The notes under the pieces: generated by a model | Databases searched by the model: none | Told to the model about the DNA's origin: nothing | What the model saw: only the letters and a program-made list of their open reading frames with translations | DNA from: Planctomycetota bacterium | Lineage (GTDB): Bacteria; Planctomycetota; Planctomycetia; Pirellulales; Lacipirellulaceae | Length of the DNA: 64,000 bases | Direction: 5' to 3' | Assembly: GCA_013286045.1 (NCBI GenBank) | Contig: JABDGM010000004.1 | Location: 1-64,000 of the forward strand | Shown: positions 9,234 to 20,076 of the stretch, piece by piece | How the letters are laid out: every line of letters starts with the position of its first letter | Numbering within the stretch: the stretch's first letter is position 1 | Made by a program: the position numbers and the translations under genes

Positions 9234-10283
9234 TTGGATAGCAAGCGCGTCAACAAATTCGTCGCATCGCTGCAGCGCCGCCAAACGCGCGACGCCGGCA
9301 GGAAGCCATGGACTGCTCCAATTCCCGACGATTCCAATTTGCGTGCGGTTTCACCAAAAGCTCGCAGCGACGCTTCAGCAATCTTCGACCCGCTTTTACT
9401 TGCGAAGCTTGGTCGATTAGACCTGATCGCTCAAACCGTAGTCGACGGATTTCTTTCGGGAAAACACCGTTCAACACACAAGGGCGGCTGCACCGACTTC
9501 GCTGAGTTCCGGCCATACTCACGGGGCGACAGCATCCGACTGATCGACTGGCGTCACTTTGCCCGCTCAGACCGGTACTACGTGAAATGCTTCGATGATG
9601 AAACTAATCTTCAGGCGCTTTTGGTCGTCGACGCCAGCGGTTCGATGGGCTTTGGCCTTTCTACGGTGAGCAAATGGCAATACGCACAAATGGCGACCGC
9701 CTGCCTGGCTCACCTGTTGCTTCGGCAACGCGACTCGGTCGGCGCCGCGTTAGTGGGAAGCTCGGTATTGAACTTCGTCAAGCCGCAGCCGCGGGCAAGC
9801 CACCTGGCGCGGGTGCTAACTCTTTTGCAAACGACTCATCCGCAAGGACCGAGCTCTCTGCCGGATATTCTCAACGAGCTGACAACTCGCCTCAAGCGCC
9901 GCGGAATGGTGATTCTGATCTCCGACTGCTTCAGCGATGTGCAGTCGCTAAAACAAAGCCTCGAGCGATTTCGGCATCATGGCCACGACGTCGTTGTGCT
10001 GCAAGTTCTCGCTCCGGAGGAACTGACTTTTCCATTTCGCCGCGAGGCGTTGTTTCAAGACCTCGAATTGAACAAACGACTGCAAATCAATCCGAATTCT
10101 TTGCGCAAAGCGTATCTTGAAGAGTTTCAGAAGTTCATGAGCGAATTGAGCAATGGTTTAACGAGCATCGGCGTGGATCTGATGACGATCACGACTAGCG
10201 ACAATCTTGGGGATGTGTTGGCATACCACCTGCATCGGCGCGCGGCGCAGAATAAGTCTCCGTTGGGAAAAACTCGCGTATGA
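9234..10283 (+). CDS. DUF58 domain protein (VWA-like)
   Basis: 349 residues, TTG start at 9234, 31 bases after moxR. The DUF58 signature is present: YSRGDSIRLIDWRHFARSDR near residues 98-117 and a MIDAS-like metal site, VVDASGSMGF, near 138. MoxR-DUF58-VWA is a recurrent gene set (the Bat/aerotolerance-like operons) in which DUF58 is thought to be the adaptor that MoxR works on. No membrane helix is obvious, so it is likely cytosolic. Confidence 0.93.
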   Translation: MDSKRVNKFVASLQRRQTRDAGRKPWTAPIPDDSNLRAVSPKARSDASAIFDPLLLAKLGRLDLIAQTVVDGFLSGKHRSTHKGGCTDFAEFRPYSRGDSIRLIDWRHFARSDRYYVKCFDDETNLQALLVVDASGSMGFGLSTVSKWQYAQMATACLAHLLLRQRDSVGAALVGSSVLNFVKPQPRASHLARVLTLLQTTHPQGPSSLPDILNELTTRLKRRGMVILISDCFSDVQSLKQSLERFRHHGHDVVVLQVLAPEELTFPFRREALFQDLELNKRLQINPNSLRKAYLEEFQKFMSELSNGLTSIGVDLMTITTSDNLGDVLAYHLHRRAAQNKSPLGKTRV

Positions 10284-10377
10284 TTATCTCGGTCACGTAG
10301 CCGAGCGATTCTCACTAACCATACACCTTGCAAAGGCATCCAAGCTGTCGAGTTGTGGATTCTGAAAGAACCATTAG

Positions 10378-12588
10378 GTGAGTTTTCTCAACGTTATTTT
10401 TCTGGTTGCATTGCCTCTAGTCGCTGTGCCAGTGGCTCTGCATCTGTACCGGGGTCGTCAGAAAGACGTCGTGCTGTGGGGGGCGATGCAATTCCTCTCG
10501 GCGGCCATGATTAAAGGACGCCGCTTCGAGCGGCTGGAAGAGTGGCTGCTGTTGGCTTTGCGTTTCTTGGCCGTGGTGGCGCTGGTGCTGGCCCTTGCAC
10601 AGCCGATGATTCGCAGCCGCTGGCTGGGAGATCCGACCGATCGCGAGGTTATTGTGATCCTGGACAATTCGCTGTCGATGTCGCGCGAAATCGACGGCTC
10701 CAGCGTGGCTTCGCAGATGAAGGAAAAGGCCCGCGCGCTCGTGGATTCACTTTCCGGAAAAGAAGGCGTGCAAATTCTCTTGGCGGTGGGAAATAATTGG
10801 GCAACCACCGCGGCAATCGGGGCCGATGGGGGCGGTAGGCGCCAGCTGCGCGAAATTGTCGAAGCAGCCGATCCTACCGAAGGTTCAGCGAATCTACTCG
10901 AGTGCTTGCAAGAAGCCGTCAACCTTCACGCCGCTCCGCAACTGAGTGGCCGGCACATCGTGGTCTTCACCGATGCACAAGAAACAAGTTGGCAAGCTGA
11001 AGCTAGCGCCGCATGGCAGCAGCTGGCCGGTAATCGTGCTGCCGCTGCGTTTCCCATTGAAATCGATGTCGTTGAATGCGGACCCGCGACCGCAAAGCTC
11101 GACAACTTGGCGGTCACCGGAGTCGAAACGCAAACGCTCCTCATTCGGCCCGGAGATCGAGTTGATTTCGCAGCAGACATCCAAAACACCGGCGATGTTG
11201 CGACTCCCGCGACGAACGTGAAATGGATCTTGGCTGGCAAAGTTGTATTGGAGTCGCCCGTAGGCCCACTCGAAGCGCACGGCAAGACACAAGTCAAAGC
11301 GACGATTCAAGTATCTGATCCGGGTGTTCATACGCTGACTTGCAGACTCGACCGTCGTGATCAAATTCCGTTAGATCAAGAAAATTCGCTGATTGTTGAG
11401 GTCGCGGATCAGTATCCGGTTCTATTCGTACAGAAAAGCGATAGCGCCAATGATGGGCTCCCGGCAGCGGATTTCTTTGCTGCGGCGCTCGGATTCAAGA
11501 ACAAGCAAACGCAACCGTGGCATTCGATATTCAAACCTGAGGTTGCTCCGCCCTCGACGCTCGATAAAGCGCCGCTGGCGAACTATCGTGCGATCGTCAT
11601 CAATAATGCCGGTGAACTAAGTGGCGCCACGATCGAACGGCTGAGCGCCTACGTTCATGCGGGAGGTGGTCTGTGGATAGCGCTGGGGGATGAAATTGTC
11701 CGAGAGGAATTCAATCGCGATTGGTACAGCGACGGTGATGGCTTAAGCCCGGTGGAGCTTGGCCCACTGGAAGTAATTGATAAAGCCGACGACGTTGCCG
11801 CCACGGTGCATCCACCATCGCGCGATCACCGGGCGACCGCTCAGCTCGCCAATACGACGCAGCTTGATATCGATGAGGCCCGCATTCATCAGTACTGGCA
11901 ATTTGCGAGTCGCAGAATGGGAGGCGATCCGATCGCGACGTTGCTCGATTCGGGCAGCGGGCGGCCATTGGTCGCCGAGAAGTTTGTTGGCCAAGGAAGA
12001 GTGTTGGTGCAAGCGTTTCCGCTTGGTATCGAATGGAGCAACGTGCCCTTACTGAAGTCATACGTCGTGATGGTGCAGGACTGGTTGGGATACATCACGG
12101 CTCCGAAAATGGCGAACTACAATCTGTCTCCCGGCGCTCAAATATCTTTAAGTGTGCCCCAAGCATCTGCGGGCACCGCAGCGACGCTCGTCACGCCGCG
12201 CGGACGTGAGATTTCGCTCACTGCGATAGACAATGAATTGGCCCCAATGTTCCGGTATGCACAAACGCAAGAGCCCGGGAACTATCGCGTACGATTCACC
12301 GGCAGCAACGGGAAGGGCGACGACGTGCCATTTCACGTCGTTCGCGACTCCAGTGAATCTGGACTGCGATCACTCAGCGAAGCGGAGCGGAGCAAGCTTT
12401 TAGCCACAGCTGGGCTTCGCTTTGGGCTCGATGCCCCGGCAGCGGTTAGCACCGTGCGGACCGAACCACGACGAGAACCCTTTTGGGGAGTCCTCTTGGC
12501 TGCGCTCGTGGCGCTGCTCGTGGGAGAACTTTTATTGTCGTCGCGACTCGCGCGCGAGCGCAACGGCCCGGCGGTAACACCTGTTTAA
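10378..12588 (+). CDS. BatA-type membrane protein with VWA domain
   Basis: 736 residues, GTG start at 10378. The N-terminus has the BatA (PF07584) pattern: a membrane helix at about 4-20 (VIFLVALPLVAVPVALHL), a conserved W near 38, and a second helix at about 58-76. A VWA domain follows with MIDAS motif LDNSLSMS near 99-106. The middle is beta-rich and extracytoplasmic, and a final helix (WGVLLAALVALLVGELLL) anchors the C-terminus. It is part of the MoxR/DUF58/VWA operon and overlaps none of its neighbours. Probably a membrane-anchored client or scaffold of the MoxR ATPase; substrate unknown. Confidence 0.9.
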   Translation: MSFLNVIFLVALPLVAVPVALHLYRGRQKDVVLWGAMQFLSAAMIKGRRFERLEEWLLLALRFLAVVALVLALAQPMIRSRWLGDPTDREVIVILDNSLSMSREIDGSSVASQMKEKARALVDSLSGKEGVQILLAVGNNWATTAAIGADGGGRRQLREIVEAADPTEGSANLLECLQEAVNLHAAPQLSGRHIVVFTDAQETSWQAEASAAWQQLAGNRAAAAFPIEIDVVECGPATAKLDNLAVTGVETQTLLIRPGDRVDFAADIQNTGDVATPATNVKWILAGKVVLESPVGPLEAHGKTQVKATIQVSDPGVHTLTCRLDRRDQIPLDQENSLIVEVADQYPVLFVQKSDSANDGLPAADFFAAALGFKNKQTQPWHSIFKPEVAPPSTLDKAPLANYRAIVINNAGELSGATIERLSAYVHAGGGLWIALGDEIVREEFNRDWYSDGDGLSPVELGPLEVIDKADDVAATVHPPSRDHRATAQLANTTQLDIDEARIHQYWQFASRRMGGDPIATLLDSGSGRPLVAEKFVGQGRVLVQAFPLGIEWSNVPLLKSYVVMVQDWLGYITAPKMANYNLSPGAQISLSVPQASAGTAATLVTPRGREISLTAIDNELAPMFRYAQTQEPGNYRVRFTGSNGKGDDVPFHVVRDSSESGLRSLSEAERSKLLATAGLRFGLDAPAAVSTVRTEPRREPFWGVLLAALVALLVGELLLSSRLARERNGPAVTPV

Positions 12589-12606
12589 ACCCTACTTAAT
12601 TCGACT

Positions 12607-15459
12607 ATGCCGACCGGCGGTTCACAAACTCTTGAACGCCTCTCCTGGGAGGGCATGATCGGCGGCAACACTGCGATCTTACTGGGGGTTGCGCTGGCGG
12701 CGATTGCGGGTTGGCTCTTATGGCGCGAGCGGCATGTCATCGGCTTGGGGTGGGTTGTGGTTTTTTGGTTGTTACGGATGGCTGGATTTACTTGCGCGCT
12801 GTGGATGCTCGCCGGCCCCACTCAACTGCGAACCGAGCGATCAACGGCTAATCAATCGGTCGCTATTTTTGCCGACGGCAGCGAGAGCATGGACGTCGTC
12901 GATCAGCTGGACCCGGCAGAGTCGGCTCGCTGGGCGGCTGCGTGCGATTCAAAGTCGCAAGACTCGCCCTTGGTCCGCAGCGATCGGCTGGCCGTGGCAT
13001 TGGGAGCCGCGATCGCAGATTGTCAACAATTCACTACATTTATCAAGGAACACCGCGAGGTTTCGAAGCTCGCGGCTTCGTTTGAAATTCTTGAGGCAGC
13101 GATTGATAGAGCCGCTAAGCATGCCCAGAAAGTGATGGCTTCGATGGGCGGCGCCGACCCGTCGCTTGTCGAGAGAATAAATCGAATCGTTGGCCTACTG
13201 GAGGGCCCGATCGCCCAATCTTCTAAAGCAATTCATGCTGCCCTGGAATCGGAAAATCACACGGCCAGCGCGGATTTCTTGACGCAACCCGATCAGCTGC
13301 TGGACAGTTTGAATAGCGCCCATCGTCGCAGCTTGGGCCTCGCAGACGATCTCGCCCAACAGAACGTTAATCGGAAGTCGAAAACGCCATCAGCTTCTGA
13401 TGCTTTGTCGCGCCGGGAGAAATCGGCGCGCGCGCTCGATGCATTGGAGTCGGAGCTGAAAGGCGGCGCGGCTAGCAAAATGGGCATCGAACGGCTCCGT
13501 TTTGATCGAACTGCCGAACCTGTTTCGGTTGCATCGGGTTGGTCTAAGGCTTTGATTGCAACACCGGCGGAGCAAGTTGCAAACACGGGCACAAACTCCG
13601 GCACAACTCCTGCATCGACAGAAGACTCATCGAGCACGGCCGCCACGAACGTTTCCTCCGTGCTGCAGTATCTATCAACGCATCAAGCTGATCAAAACTT
13701 GCGGATGGCGCTGCTCATCTCGGACGGGCGGCATAACGACGCAAATGCGCCATCACCGTCGGACGTTGCCGCTCAGCTCGGCAGATTGCCCGTGTTTGTC
13801 GTCCCTATCGGCAGCTCGGTGCCGCAGCGCGATCTGGTCCTGCATCGAGTTGAAGCGCCGACAACGGTGACGCAAAAAGATTCGGCCGTCATTGATGTCA
13901 TCGTGAGCGGTTTTGATTGCGAGGGGACGAAGTCGGCCGTCGTCCTGAAGCATAATGGCGAAGAACTCGATCGAAAGCCGATTGAGTTTACTGAGAATCA
14001 AGGCGATTGCCGCGTGCGCTTTAACGTTGCCGCGAAGGAACTCGGTTGGCAGGAATACGTCGTCGAGGTGGAGCCGGTCGCCGGTGAAATCAACACTGCA
14101 AATAACTTTCAGCCCGGATCGTTTGAAGTGGTCCGCGATCATCTCCGCGTGTTGTTGGCAGAGGGAGTGCCGCGATGGGAGTATCGGTACTTAAACCAAC
14201 TGTTCCGACGCGATACGCACGTCGAATTCGATGAGCTCTTGTTTTTCCCCCGGCTGCATGGCAGCGGCAAGTTAGCGGAAAAGCCCGAGTTCCCTACCAA
14301 TGCCGAAGCCTGGGCAAACTACGACGTTGTAATTCTCGGCGACATCGGCCCCGAACAACTTACCGCGAGCAATCAAAGCGGTCTGGACGAATTCGTCCGA
14401 AAACGCGGCGGAAGTCTTATTGTCATTGCGGGGCCAAACGAGATGCCGGCCGGATTCGCCGGACAACCGTTCATGGACCTGCTGCCAGTCGAACGCGCGA
14501 CCGAAGTGTCGCCTCAACAAGGTTACACGCTCGATGTGACGTCGGAGGGCCGATTAAATAGTGCGTTGTTGATCGCCGACTCGGCCGACGAAAGCCGGCA
14601 GGCTTGGGAAAGCATCTATCGCCGCTTCCCGGTCTTTGAACTGTCGCAGTACTGCAAACCAAAGCCATCGGCAAGAACGCTTATCGAAGCGGTGCCGGAC
14701 GGCGCCACACAGGGCAACGATTCGACCAATCATGAAGCGTTTCTGTGTTGGCAACGAGTAGGCGCGGGGCGAGTTGGGTATTTGGCCGCGCCGGATACTT
14801 ATCGATTGCGATGGCGGCTCGGCGATCGCATGCATCACCGCTTTTGGGGACAATTCTTGCGGTGGATCAACGCTGCAAGTGGCGGATCTGGCACCGATAC
14901 CGTTCGACTTGAAACAGATCGCATGCGCTACGCTCCTGGCGAAGACGTTCGGATCACGGCGTGGCTCAAGGACACGACGGGCCGTCCACTCGGCGACGAA
15001 TTGGTCCAAGCTGAAATCAAAACGTTTTCGGGCGAGACGTCTACTGTCGACCTTACGCGCGACCCAGAAGTTGTCGGTCGATATTGTGGCGTTATCAATA
15101 AACTAACGACGGGCGCTTATCAAATTGGTGTGCGCGGCCCAAATATCGCTCAACTGCTTCCGCCGGGCGCAGACAATTCTCGCGCCATTGCCACCATCAC
15201 GGTGCGCGGGTCCTATAGCGTAGAGATGTCGAACACGCAGTGCAATCGTGCGCTTTTGGAGCAAATCGCTCAGATCACCGGCGGCCAGGTCATTCCGCCG
15301 ACCGCGCTAGAAGAAGTTTTTGAACTCGTTTCCTTTACGCCCCAGATCACGGAAACAACCGAGCGCGATCCCTTGTGGAATCGCTGGTCAAACTTGCTGG
15401 TCGTTCTCGGATGCTTGTTCACCGAGTGGACCGTTCGCAAAACGAAAGGGCTCGTGTAA
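12607..15459 (+). CDS. Membrane VWA / glutamine-amidotransferase-like protein
   Basis: 950 residues, 18 bases after the previous gene. Two membrane helices lie at the N-terminus (ILLGVALAAIAGWLLW and WVVVFWLLRMAGFTC), then a divergent VWA core (IFADGSESMDVV, later MALLISDGRHND). About residues 510-720 look like the class I glutamine-amidotransferase-like domain common in this operon type, starting near VLLAEGVPRWEYRYL. A last helix (LLVVLGCLFTEW) lies at the C-terminus. This is the usual second VWA partner downstream of BatA-like proteins in planctomycetes. No catalytic Cys/His pair was assigned, so amidotransferase activity should not be assumed. Confidence 0.85.
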   Translation: MPTGGSQTLERLSWEGMIGGNTAILLGVALAAIAGWLLWRERHVIGLGWVVVFWLLRMAGFTCALWMLAGPTQLRTERSTANQSVAIFADGSESMDVVDQLDPAESARWAAACDSKSQDSPLVRSDRLAVALGAAIADCQQFTTFIKEHREVSKLAASFEILEAAIDRAAKHAQKVMASMGGADPSLVERINRIVGLLEGPIAQSSKAIHAALESENHTASADFLTQPDQLLDSLNSAHRRSLGLADDLAQQNVNRKSKTPSASDALSRREKSARALDALESELKGGAASKMGIERLRFDRTAEPVSVASGWSKALIATPAEQVANTGTNSGTTPASTEDSSSTAATNVSSVLQYLSTHQADQNLRMALLISDGRHNDANAPSPSDVAAQLGRLPVFVVPIGSSVPQRDLVLHRVEAPTTVTQKDSAVIDVIVSGFDCEGTKSAVVLKHNGEELDRKPIEFTENQGDCRVRFNVAAKELGWQEYVVEVEPVAGEINTANNFQPGSFEVVRDHLRVLLAEGVPRWEYRYLNQLFRRDTHVEFDELLFFPRLHGSGKLAEKPEFPTNAEAWANYDVVILGDIGPEQLTASNQSGLDEFVRKRGGSLIVIAGPNEMPAGFAGQPFMDLLPVERATEVSPQQGYTLDVTSEGRLNSALLIADSADESRQAWESIYRRFPVFELSQYCKPKPSARTLIEAVPDGATQGNDSTNHEAFLCWQRVGAGRVGYLAAPDTYRLRWRLGDRMHHRFWGQFLRWINAASGGSGTDTVRLETDRMRYAPGEDVRITAWLKDTTGRPLGDELVQAEIKTFSGETSTVDLTRDPEVVGRYCGVINKLTTGAYQIGVRGPNIAQLLPPGADNSRAIATITVRGSYSVEMSNTQCNRALLEQIAQITGGQVIPPTALEEVFELVSFTPQITETTERDPLWNRWSNLLVVLGCLFTEWTVRKTKGLV

Positions 15460-15487
15460 TGCGATTTATCGAGTCGCGGGTGAATCT

Positions 15488-18400
15488 ATGAGCCGGGCGA
15501 ATATCGAGGGCCCAGTTCCCGCACCAGTCCTTCGCAAGCTACACCAAGTGCGACAACGCAAGTTGCTCGTACAAGTGGTAAGTGCGCTCGTGGCGGCGGC
15601 GGCCGTGTTTTTAACGGCAATGAGCGTCGCAATGCTCGTCGATTGGCTGGCGGAACTGTACGATTCTCCGCTCCGTATCTTGCTCACAACGTCTGCTGTC
15701 GTGGCAGCCTTGGTCACGACGGCGGGTTGGCTTCTATTCGCATGGCGCAGGATGCTGCGTCTCGATCGCGTTGCGACCGACATCGACCAACAGATTCCGC
15801 AACTCGAAGAGCGTTGGACAACGATGACCCGATTGGGGGCCGACGCGGCAAATCCAAGTGTCGTTCATCCCGCAATGCTTCGTCGCTTGAGTAGCGAAGC
15901 CTTACGGTGGGAACCGCAGATAGATCCAACTCACGTTACATCGCTGACGGTCTTGCTTCGATCGCTGATCGGTTTGACGGCAATTACGGCGATACTGGGC
16001 ATTGCCGTGCTGATCAACACGCGTCGCACGCTTGTGCTGTTACATAGATTCTGGTGGCCCACAACGTCGATTTCCGAAACTGAGTTAGCGAACCTACCAG
16101 GTAATATCGTCGTGGCCCGCGGGGAAACGCTCGAATTGACTGCTGTCGCCACCGGCGTGCCAGTCGAGCGAGCCAACCTATATGTACGAACCGCAGGTGG
16201 AGACTTGCAAACGTTCGATCTCGTTGCACACGGCCGCGACCGAGTGGATTTTTCTCATCGCGTCGCCGCTGTCGAAAAGCCGATGAGCTATCGATTCCGC
16301 GCCGGCGATGGCCAGAGCGATTGGTACACCGTGGACGTTGCGGACCGACCCGAGATCGAATCGCTAGCGCTAACGTTGACGCCGCCTGCCTACGCGCACC
16401 AAGAGCCGATCAAATTCGACAAGTTGCCCGCCCATGTTTCCGCGCTCCAAGGCAGCGATCTCGACCTCGCCATTCGGCCGAAGACCGCGGTTGAACGCGT
16501 CGATTTGCGAATTGGCAAAGACAAAGTGATTCGGTTGTCTCCCAGCGCCGATGGCTGCTACCGATGGAAAACAACGCTTCAGGACACGTTCACATTCACC
16601 TCGGTCCTCACCGAATCACACGGCCTGACAAATCATCGCCCGCCCGAATGCGCGGTGACGGTCGTTCCTGATCGACCGCCTTCGGTGCGAATTCTTTCGC
16701 CGGATAGCCAGGTCGCCGTGCGACCAGACGATACGGTCAACATCGCATTTACGGCGAATGACGACATAGGTATTGGCAGTGCGGAACTCATCGTTTACGA
16801 CGAGAAAGCGCCTGGTGATTCCGCGCCCCTGGCGACGATTTCGATTCCGCTGGGCGAGCAACAGGGTGCTCGCTCGATTCAACAATCCATCGATCTTAAC
16901 CTGGCGAACTTCAAGGTCGAAGAAGGTTCAGCGCTAAGCTACGAAATCCGTGTTCGCGAAGACCGGGGGCTGCAGCAGCCGTCGGCTAACGATTCATCAG
17001 TCAACAAAGACGATAGCAAACGCGCGCAAGATTCCGGAGACAAGAAATTAGCAGGTGCCGCTCCCAAGCCGTCAGCGCCCTCAACGAACTCAGCGCCAAA
17101 ACCGAGTCAAGCTCCGTCGCAAACTTCGCCTTCTCAAGACCACGCCGCGGCAGTCGATTCGCAAGCAAAGAATGACGCGGCCCAACCTAAGTCTGCGATA
17201 CCCCCCAAGTCGTCAGTATCCGCGGCGAATGAGAAAACTTCAAACGACGTGAAACCCGCGGCACTAGCTCGCAACCCCGGCCAACCATCTCCGTCTTCTA
17301 CACCGCCCGGCGTTCAACCGAATTCGTCACCGGGTGCGGCTTCGAATTCACCACCGGCCCGCGATAAATCGCCCGACTCGATGGCCGTTGAATCCACACC
17401 GAGTACATCTTCTGCACTTCTGGCGACGCCGCCTTCCGCTCAGTCACCTGAAAAGTCGCTTCCCACACGCGACCCTTCGCAAGCGCAAGTCGCGTTGCAG
17501 CACAATCCCGCTTCGTCTCCACTTCCGTCGAATGTCGCAGAGTCCGCAAAGCAATCGCCAAAACCATCGACAGAGAGCAGCCCTGGCCAGCGCGAAGCCT
17601 CGAGCGCTCGGCAAGAAGTGTCGGCGAGCACCACTCCGCACAATCAAAAACCGAGCGAAGCCACGCCGCCTAAACTGAACGGAGACAATACTGTCGCGAA
17701 AGACACGAACGAGCCATCTGCTCATGCTTCCTCAACACCGTCAGCATCCTCCAATAACACAAAGCGAAGCGAGTCTGATGCGCAGCCGAATGCTACTCAG
17801 CAAGCTTCGTCGACACCCGCTAGTGAGCCTTCCAAGCAGGAGGGCGATTCCTCACCGAGCGGTTCTGGCCCACGAGATAGCATGCCGCGTCGGACTCTGG
17901 ATGCGGCGCAAGCCGGCGAGAGCAAGCGTATGCAACTAAAAGTAGACAAATGGGCCGGAAGCTTCTCAGGCCAGCAGCGGGCGAAAGCCGAGATGGCAAT
18001 CGCGCCCGAGCTCGAAGCGCTCGATAAGGCGCTGGCCAGTGGTCAGCAATCGGCCGGCGGCGTGCTCAATGAGCTTAAGAAGAACAGCAAATGGCGCGAC
18101 GAACTCGGCCATGAAGTATCGACCGCCGAGCAAGCAACGGTCGAAGCTCAAGGAATCATCAACAAGCTGAAAAGTCAAAGTAAAGACACCCCTTACTCTT
18201 TCATCGGTCTGCAAGTGATCGACATCGGCATCGCTCACGTCGATCCGGCGAAGAATGATTTCTGGAAAACAATCCAATCCGAAGGCGACGAGCGTCCGGA
18301 GTCGCTTCGCGATGGCTGGCAACATTTAGGCCGCGCTCGCGAACTCGTCGCCGAGCTGCGCGGGCAGTTCGAGCGGGCGCGACGAGATTTCCGCCTCGCA

Positions 18401-20035
18401 GAGACCGTTGAAAAAGTGAAGAAGATGTACCAGGTGTATGTCGAGAATTCTCACGGGCTTTTGGATATCCAGGATAGCGATCCCAAGCGCTACAACCGCA
18501 AGTTGGCCGAATTCGAGCTCGATGACGACTACCTGAAGCGGCTTCAGGAAGTTCTCAAGATGCGGACCGATTTAGAGTCTGAGTTGGCACGAGTTTTGGC
18601 AGCTGACCCACGGCTTTTACGGCGTTACATGGATGGCCTGCGACACCGCGCTGAAAACCTACGCGAGGAATTGGCGAAACTTTCGGCTGACCAGGCGGAT
18701 CTCAACCGTGAAGTTCAAGCATGGGTTGAAGTGGAAGAAGCCAATCGTCCGCAAATGTCGCAAATCATGCTCCAGCACCAGGTTCAAAAGGCGGCGAGGG
18801 TTTCGAGTGCCGCGGGCGAATTGCAGAGTCGTTACCAGGCGTGGCTGCCACTCGACCGGCAAACGAAGGACGCTGACTTGGCGGCTGCCACGAAAACAGT
18901 TCAAGAAGTGGCCAATGCGGCCAGTGAACTGAACGCCCTCGCGGATGCGTTCGTGGCAAAGTCGCCAGAGCTCGACAGCCCGTCCTCGCCGGTCCGAAGA
19001 CAGACATCTCCCACCCCAGCATCAGCACCAACCGTCGATGAAATGATCGCGCGAGGCCAGCAACTCTACGAGCACTTAAATGCGTTGCAAGTTTCCTTAC
19101 GACAGCTTGCGGGGCGCGACCAAGACGCCGAATCTTCTTCGTTTGCGGCGAATCGATTGTTAGACACGCAGCGGCTTGTCGCTTCCACATCCGCTTGGAT
19201 CCGTCAGATGCAGGCCTACAAAGCCGGCAACTACACCGGCGCCGCGGAAGTCGACCAGTATCGGCTCGCAATGAAAACCGACGACCTCACGGGCAAACTC
19301 GGAAAAATCGAGGCGACTTTAGCGGCCGCGTTAGAGCGGAGAGACGGCACACTGCCAGAGCCCATTGCGGTGAAGGCCCGTGAATTTATCGCCGACCTCG
19401 ACAAACAAGCGGCGCCCAATCAGCTCGGCGCAGTGTATGCGCTCCACAGCAAGCAACTGCGGCAAGCCGTTACACGCCAAAAAGCTGCCGGCGAAGCACT
19501 CGCTAACGCAGAGAAGCTTTATGATGAATTGATGCGGCTGACGATCGTGGAACTAGATAAGTTGCCGGTCGAAGATCCCATTTCTCAAGTTCAAGAAGAT
19601 CCAACGCTTGATGAAATGCTCACTGAATTGGAACAAGAATTCTCGGTTGCTGAAACGCTCGGTATTCCGGAGCGTCCGTCGAACTTAAGAATCATCAAAG
19701 ATTGGCTGCAACCGAACAGCGGAGCGAGCGGAGGTGGTGGCAGAACGGCAATGAACCAGTTGCAACGCGATCAACAGCAAGCCCAGAAGCGCCTCGACCG
19801 AGCGTATCGCCAGGCAATTGCGAAGGCGCTGAAAACTGCGACGCCGACGCCTCCCAAGGTCGAATTGCCGAAGGGAGGTAAGATGACCGATTGGAATCGA
19901 CTGGTTTCTCACTTAGGAGATGGACTACGTCAAGGTCGCGACAAATCGCCTCCGGAGCAATATCGCAAGGCGATCGAACAGTATTTCACGCAAATCAGCA
20001 AGGACGCCGCGGACAAAGAAACCCCCGCAAAGTAA
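15488..20035 (+). CDS. Giant membrane protein with disordered linker and coiled coils
   Basis: 1515 residues from ATG 15488; the track's start at 15320 overlaps the previous gene out of frame. Two membrane helices lie at about 25-48 and 60-85, followed by an extracytoplasmic beta-rich region to about 490. Roughly residues 495-805 are extremely rich in Ser, Pro, Ala, Lys and Gln, with no hydrophobic core, and are probably disordered. From about 830 to the end the sequence is highly charged and helical, with long coiled-coil stretches. DUF4175-like proteins of this size end MoxR/VWA operons in planctomycetes (from memory). It may span the periplasm as a scaffold. No catalytic motif seen. Confidence 0.85.
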   Translation: MSRANIEGPVPAPVLRKLHQVRQRKLLVQVVSALVAAAAVFLTAMSVAMLVDWLAELYDSPLRILLTTSAVVAALVTTAGWLLFAWRRMLRLDRVATDIDQQIPQLEERWTTMTRLGADAANPSVVHPAMLRRLSSEALRWEPQIDPTHVTSLTVLLRSLIGLTAITAILGIAVLINTRRTLVLLHRFWWPTTSISETELANLPGNIVVARGETLELTAVATGVPVERANLYVRTAGGDLQTFDLVAHGRDRVDFSHRVAAVEKPMSYRFRAGDGQSDWYTVDVADRPEIESLALTLTPPAYAHQEPIKFDKLPAHVSALQGSDLDLAIRPKTAVERVDLRIGKDKVIRLSPSADGCYRWKTTLQDTFTFTSVLTESHGLTNHRPPECAVTVVPDRPPSVRILSPDSQVAVRPDDTVNIAFTANDDIGIGSAELIVYDEKAPGDSAPLATISIPLGEQQGARSIQQSIDLNLANFKVEEGSALSYEIRVREDRGLQQPSANDSSVNKDDSKRAQDSGDKKLAGAAPKPSAPSTNSAPKPSQAPSQTSPSQDHAAAVDSQAKNDAAQPKSAIPPKSSVSAANEKTSNDVKPAALARNPGQPSPSSTPPGVQPNSSPGAASNSPPARDKSPDSMAVESTPSTSSALLATPPSAQSPEKSLPTRDPSQAQVALQHNPASSPLPSNVAESAKQSPKPSTESSPGQREASSARQEVSASTTPHNQKPSEATPPKLNGDNTVAKDTNEPSAHASSTPSASSNNTKRSESDAQPNATQQASSTPASEPSKQEGDSSPSGSGPRDSMPRRTLDAAQAGESKRMQLKVDKWAGSFSGQQRAKAEMAIAPELEALDKALASGQQSAGGVLNELKKNSKWRDELGHEVSTAEQATVEAQGIINKLKSQSKDTPYSFIGLQVIDIGIAHVDPAKNDFWKTIQSEGDERPESLRDGWQHLGRARELVAELRGQFERARRDFRLAETVEKVKKMYQVYVENSHGLLDIQDSDPKRYNRKLAEFELDDDYLKRLQEVLKMRTDLESELARVLAADPRLLRRYMDGLRHRAENLREELAKLSADQADLNREVQAWVEVEEANRPQMSQIMLQHQVQKAARVSSAAGELQSRYQAWLPLDRQTKDADLAAATKTVQEVANAASELNALADAFVAKSPELDSPSSPVRRQTSPTPASAPTVDEMIARGQQLYEHLNALQVSLRQLAGRDQDAESSSFAANRLLDTQRLVASTSAWIRQMQAYKAGNYTGAAEVDQYRLAMKTDDLTGKLGKIEATLAAALERRDGTLPEPIAVKAREFIADLDKQAAPNQLGAVYALHSKQLRQAVTRQKAAGEALANAEKLYDELMRLTIVELDKLPVEDPISQVQEDPTLDEMLTELEQEFSVAETLGIPERPSNLRIIKDWLQPNSGASGGGGRTAMNQLQRDQQQAQKRLDRAYRQAIAKALKTATPTPPKVELPKGGKMTDWNRLVSHLGDGLRQGRDKSPPEQYRKAIEQYFTQISKDAADKETPAK

Positions 20036-20076
20036 AAAACCGCCTGATCGGCAGACCGCTATCCGCACCGAGTAAG

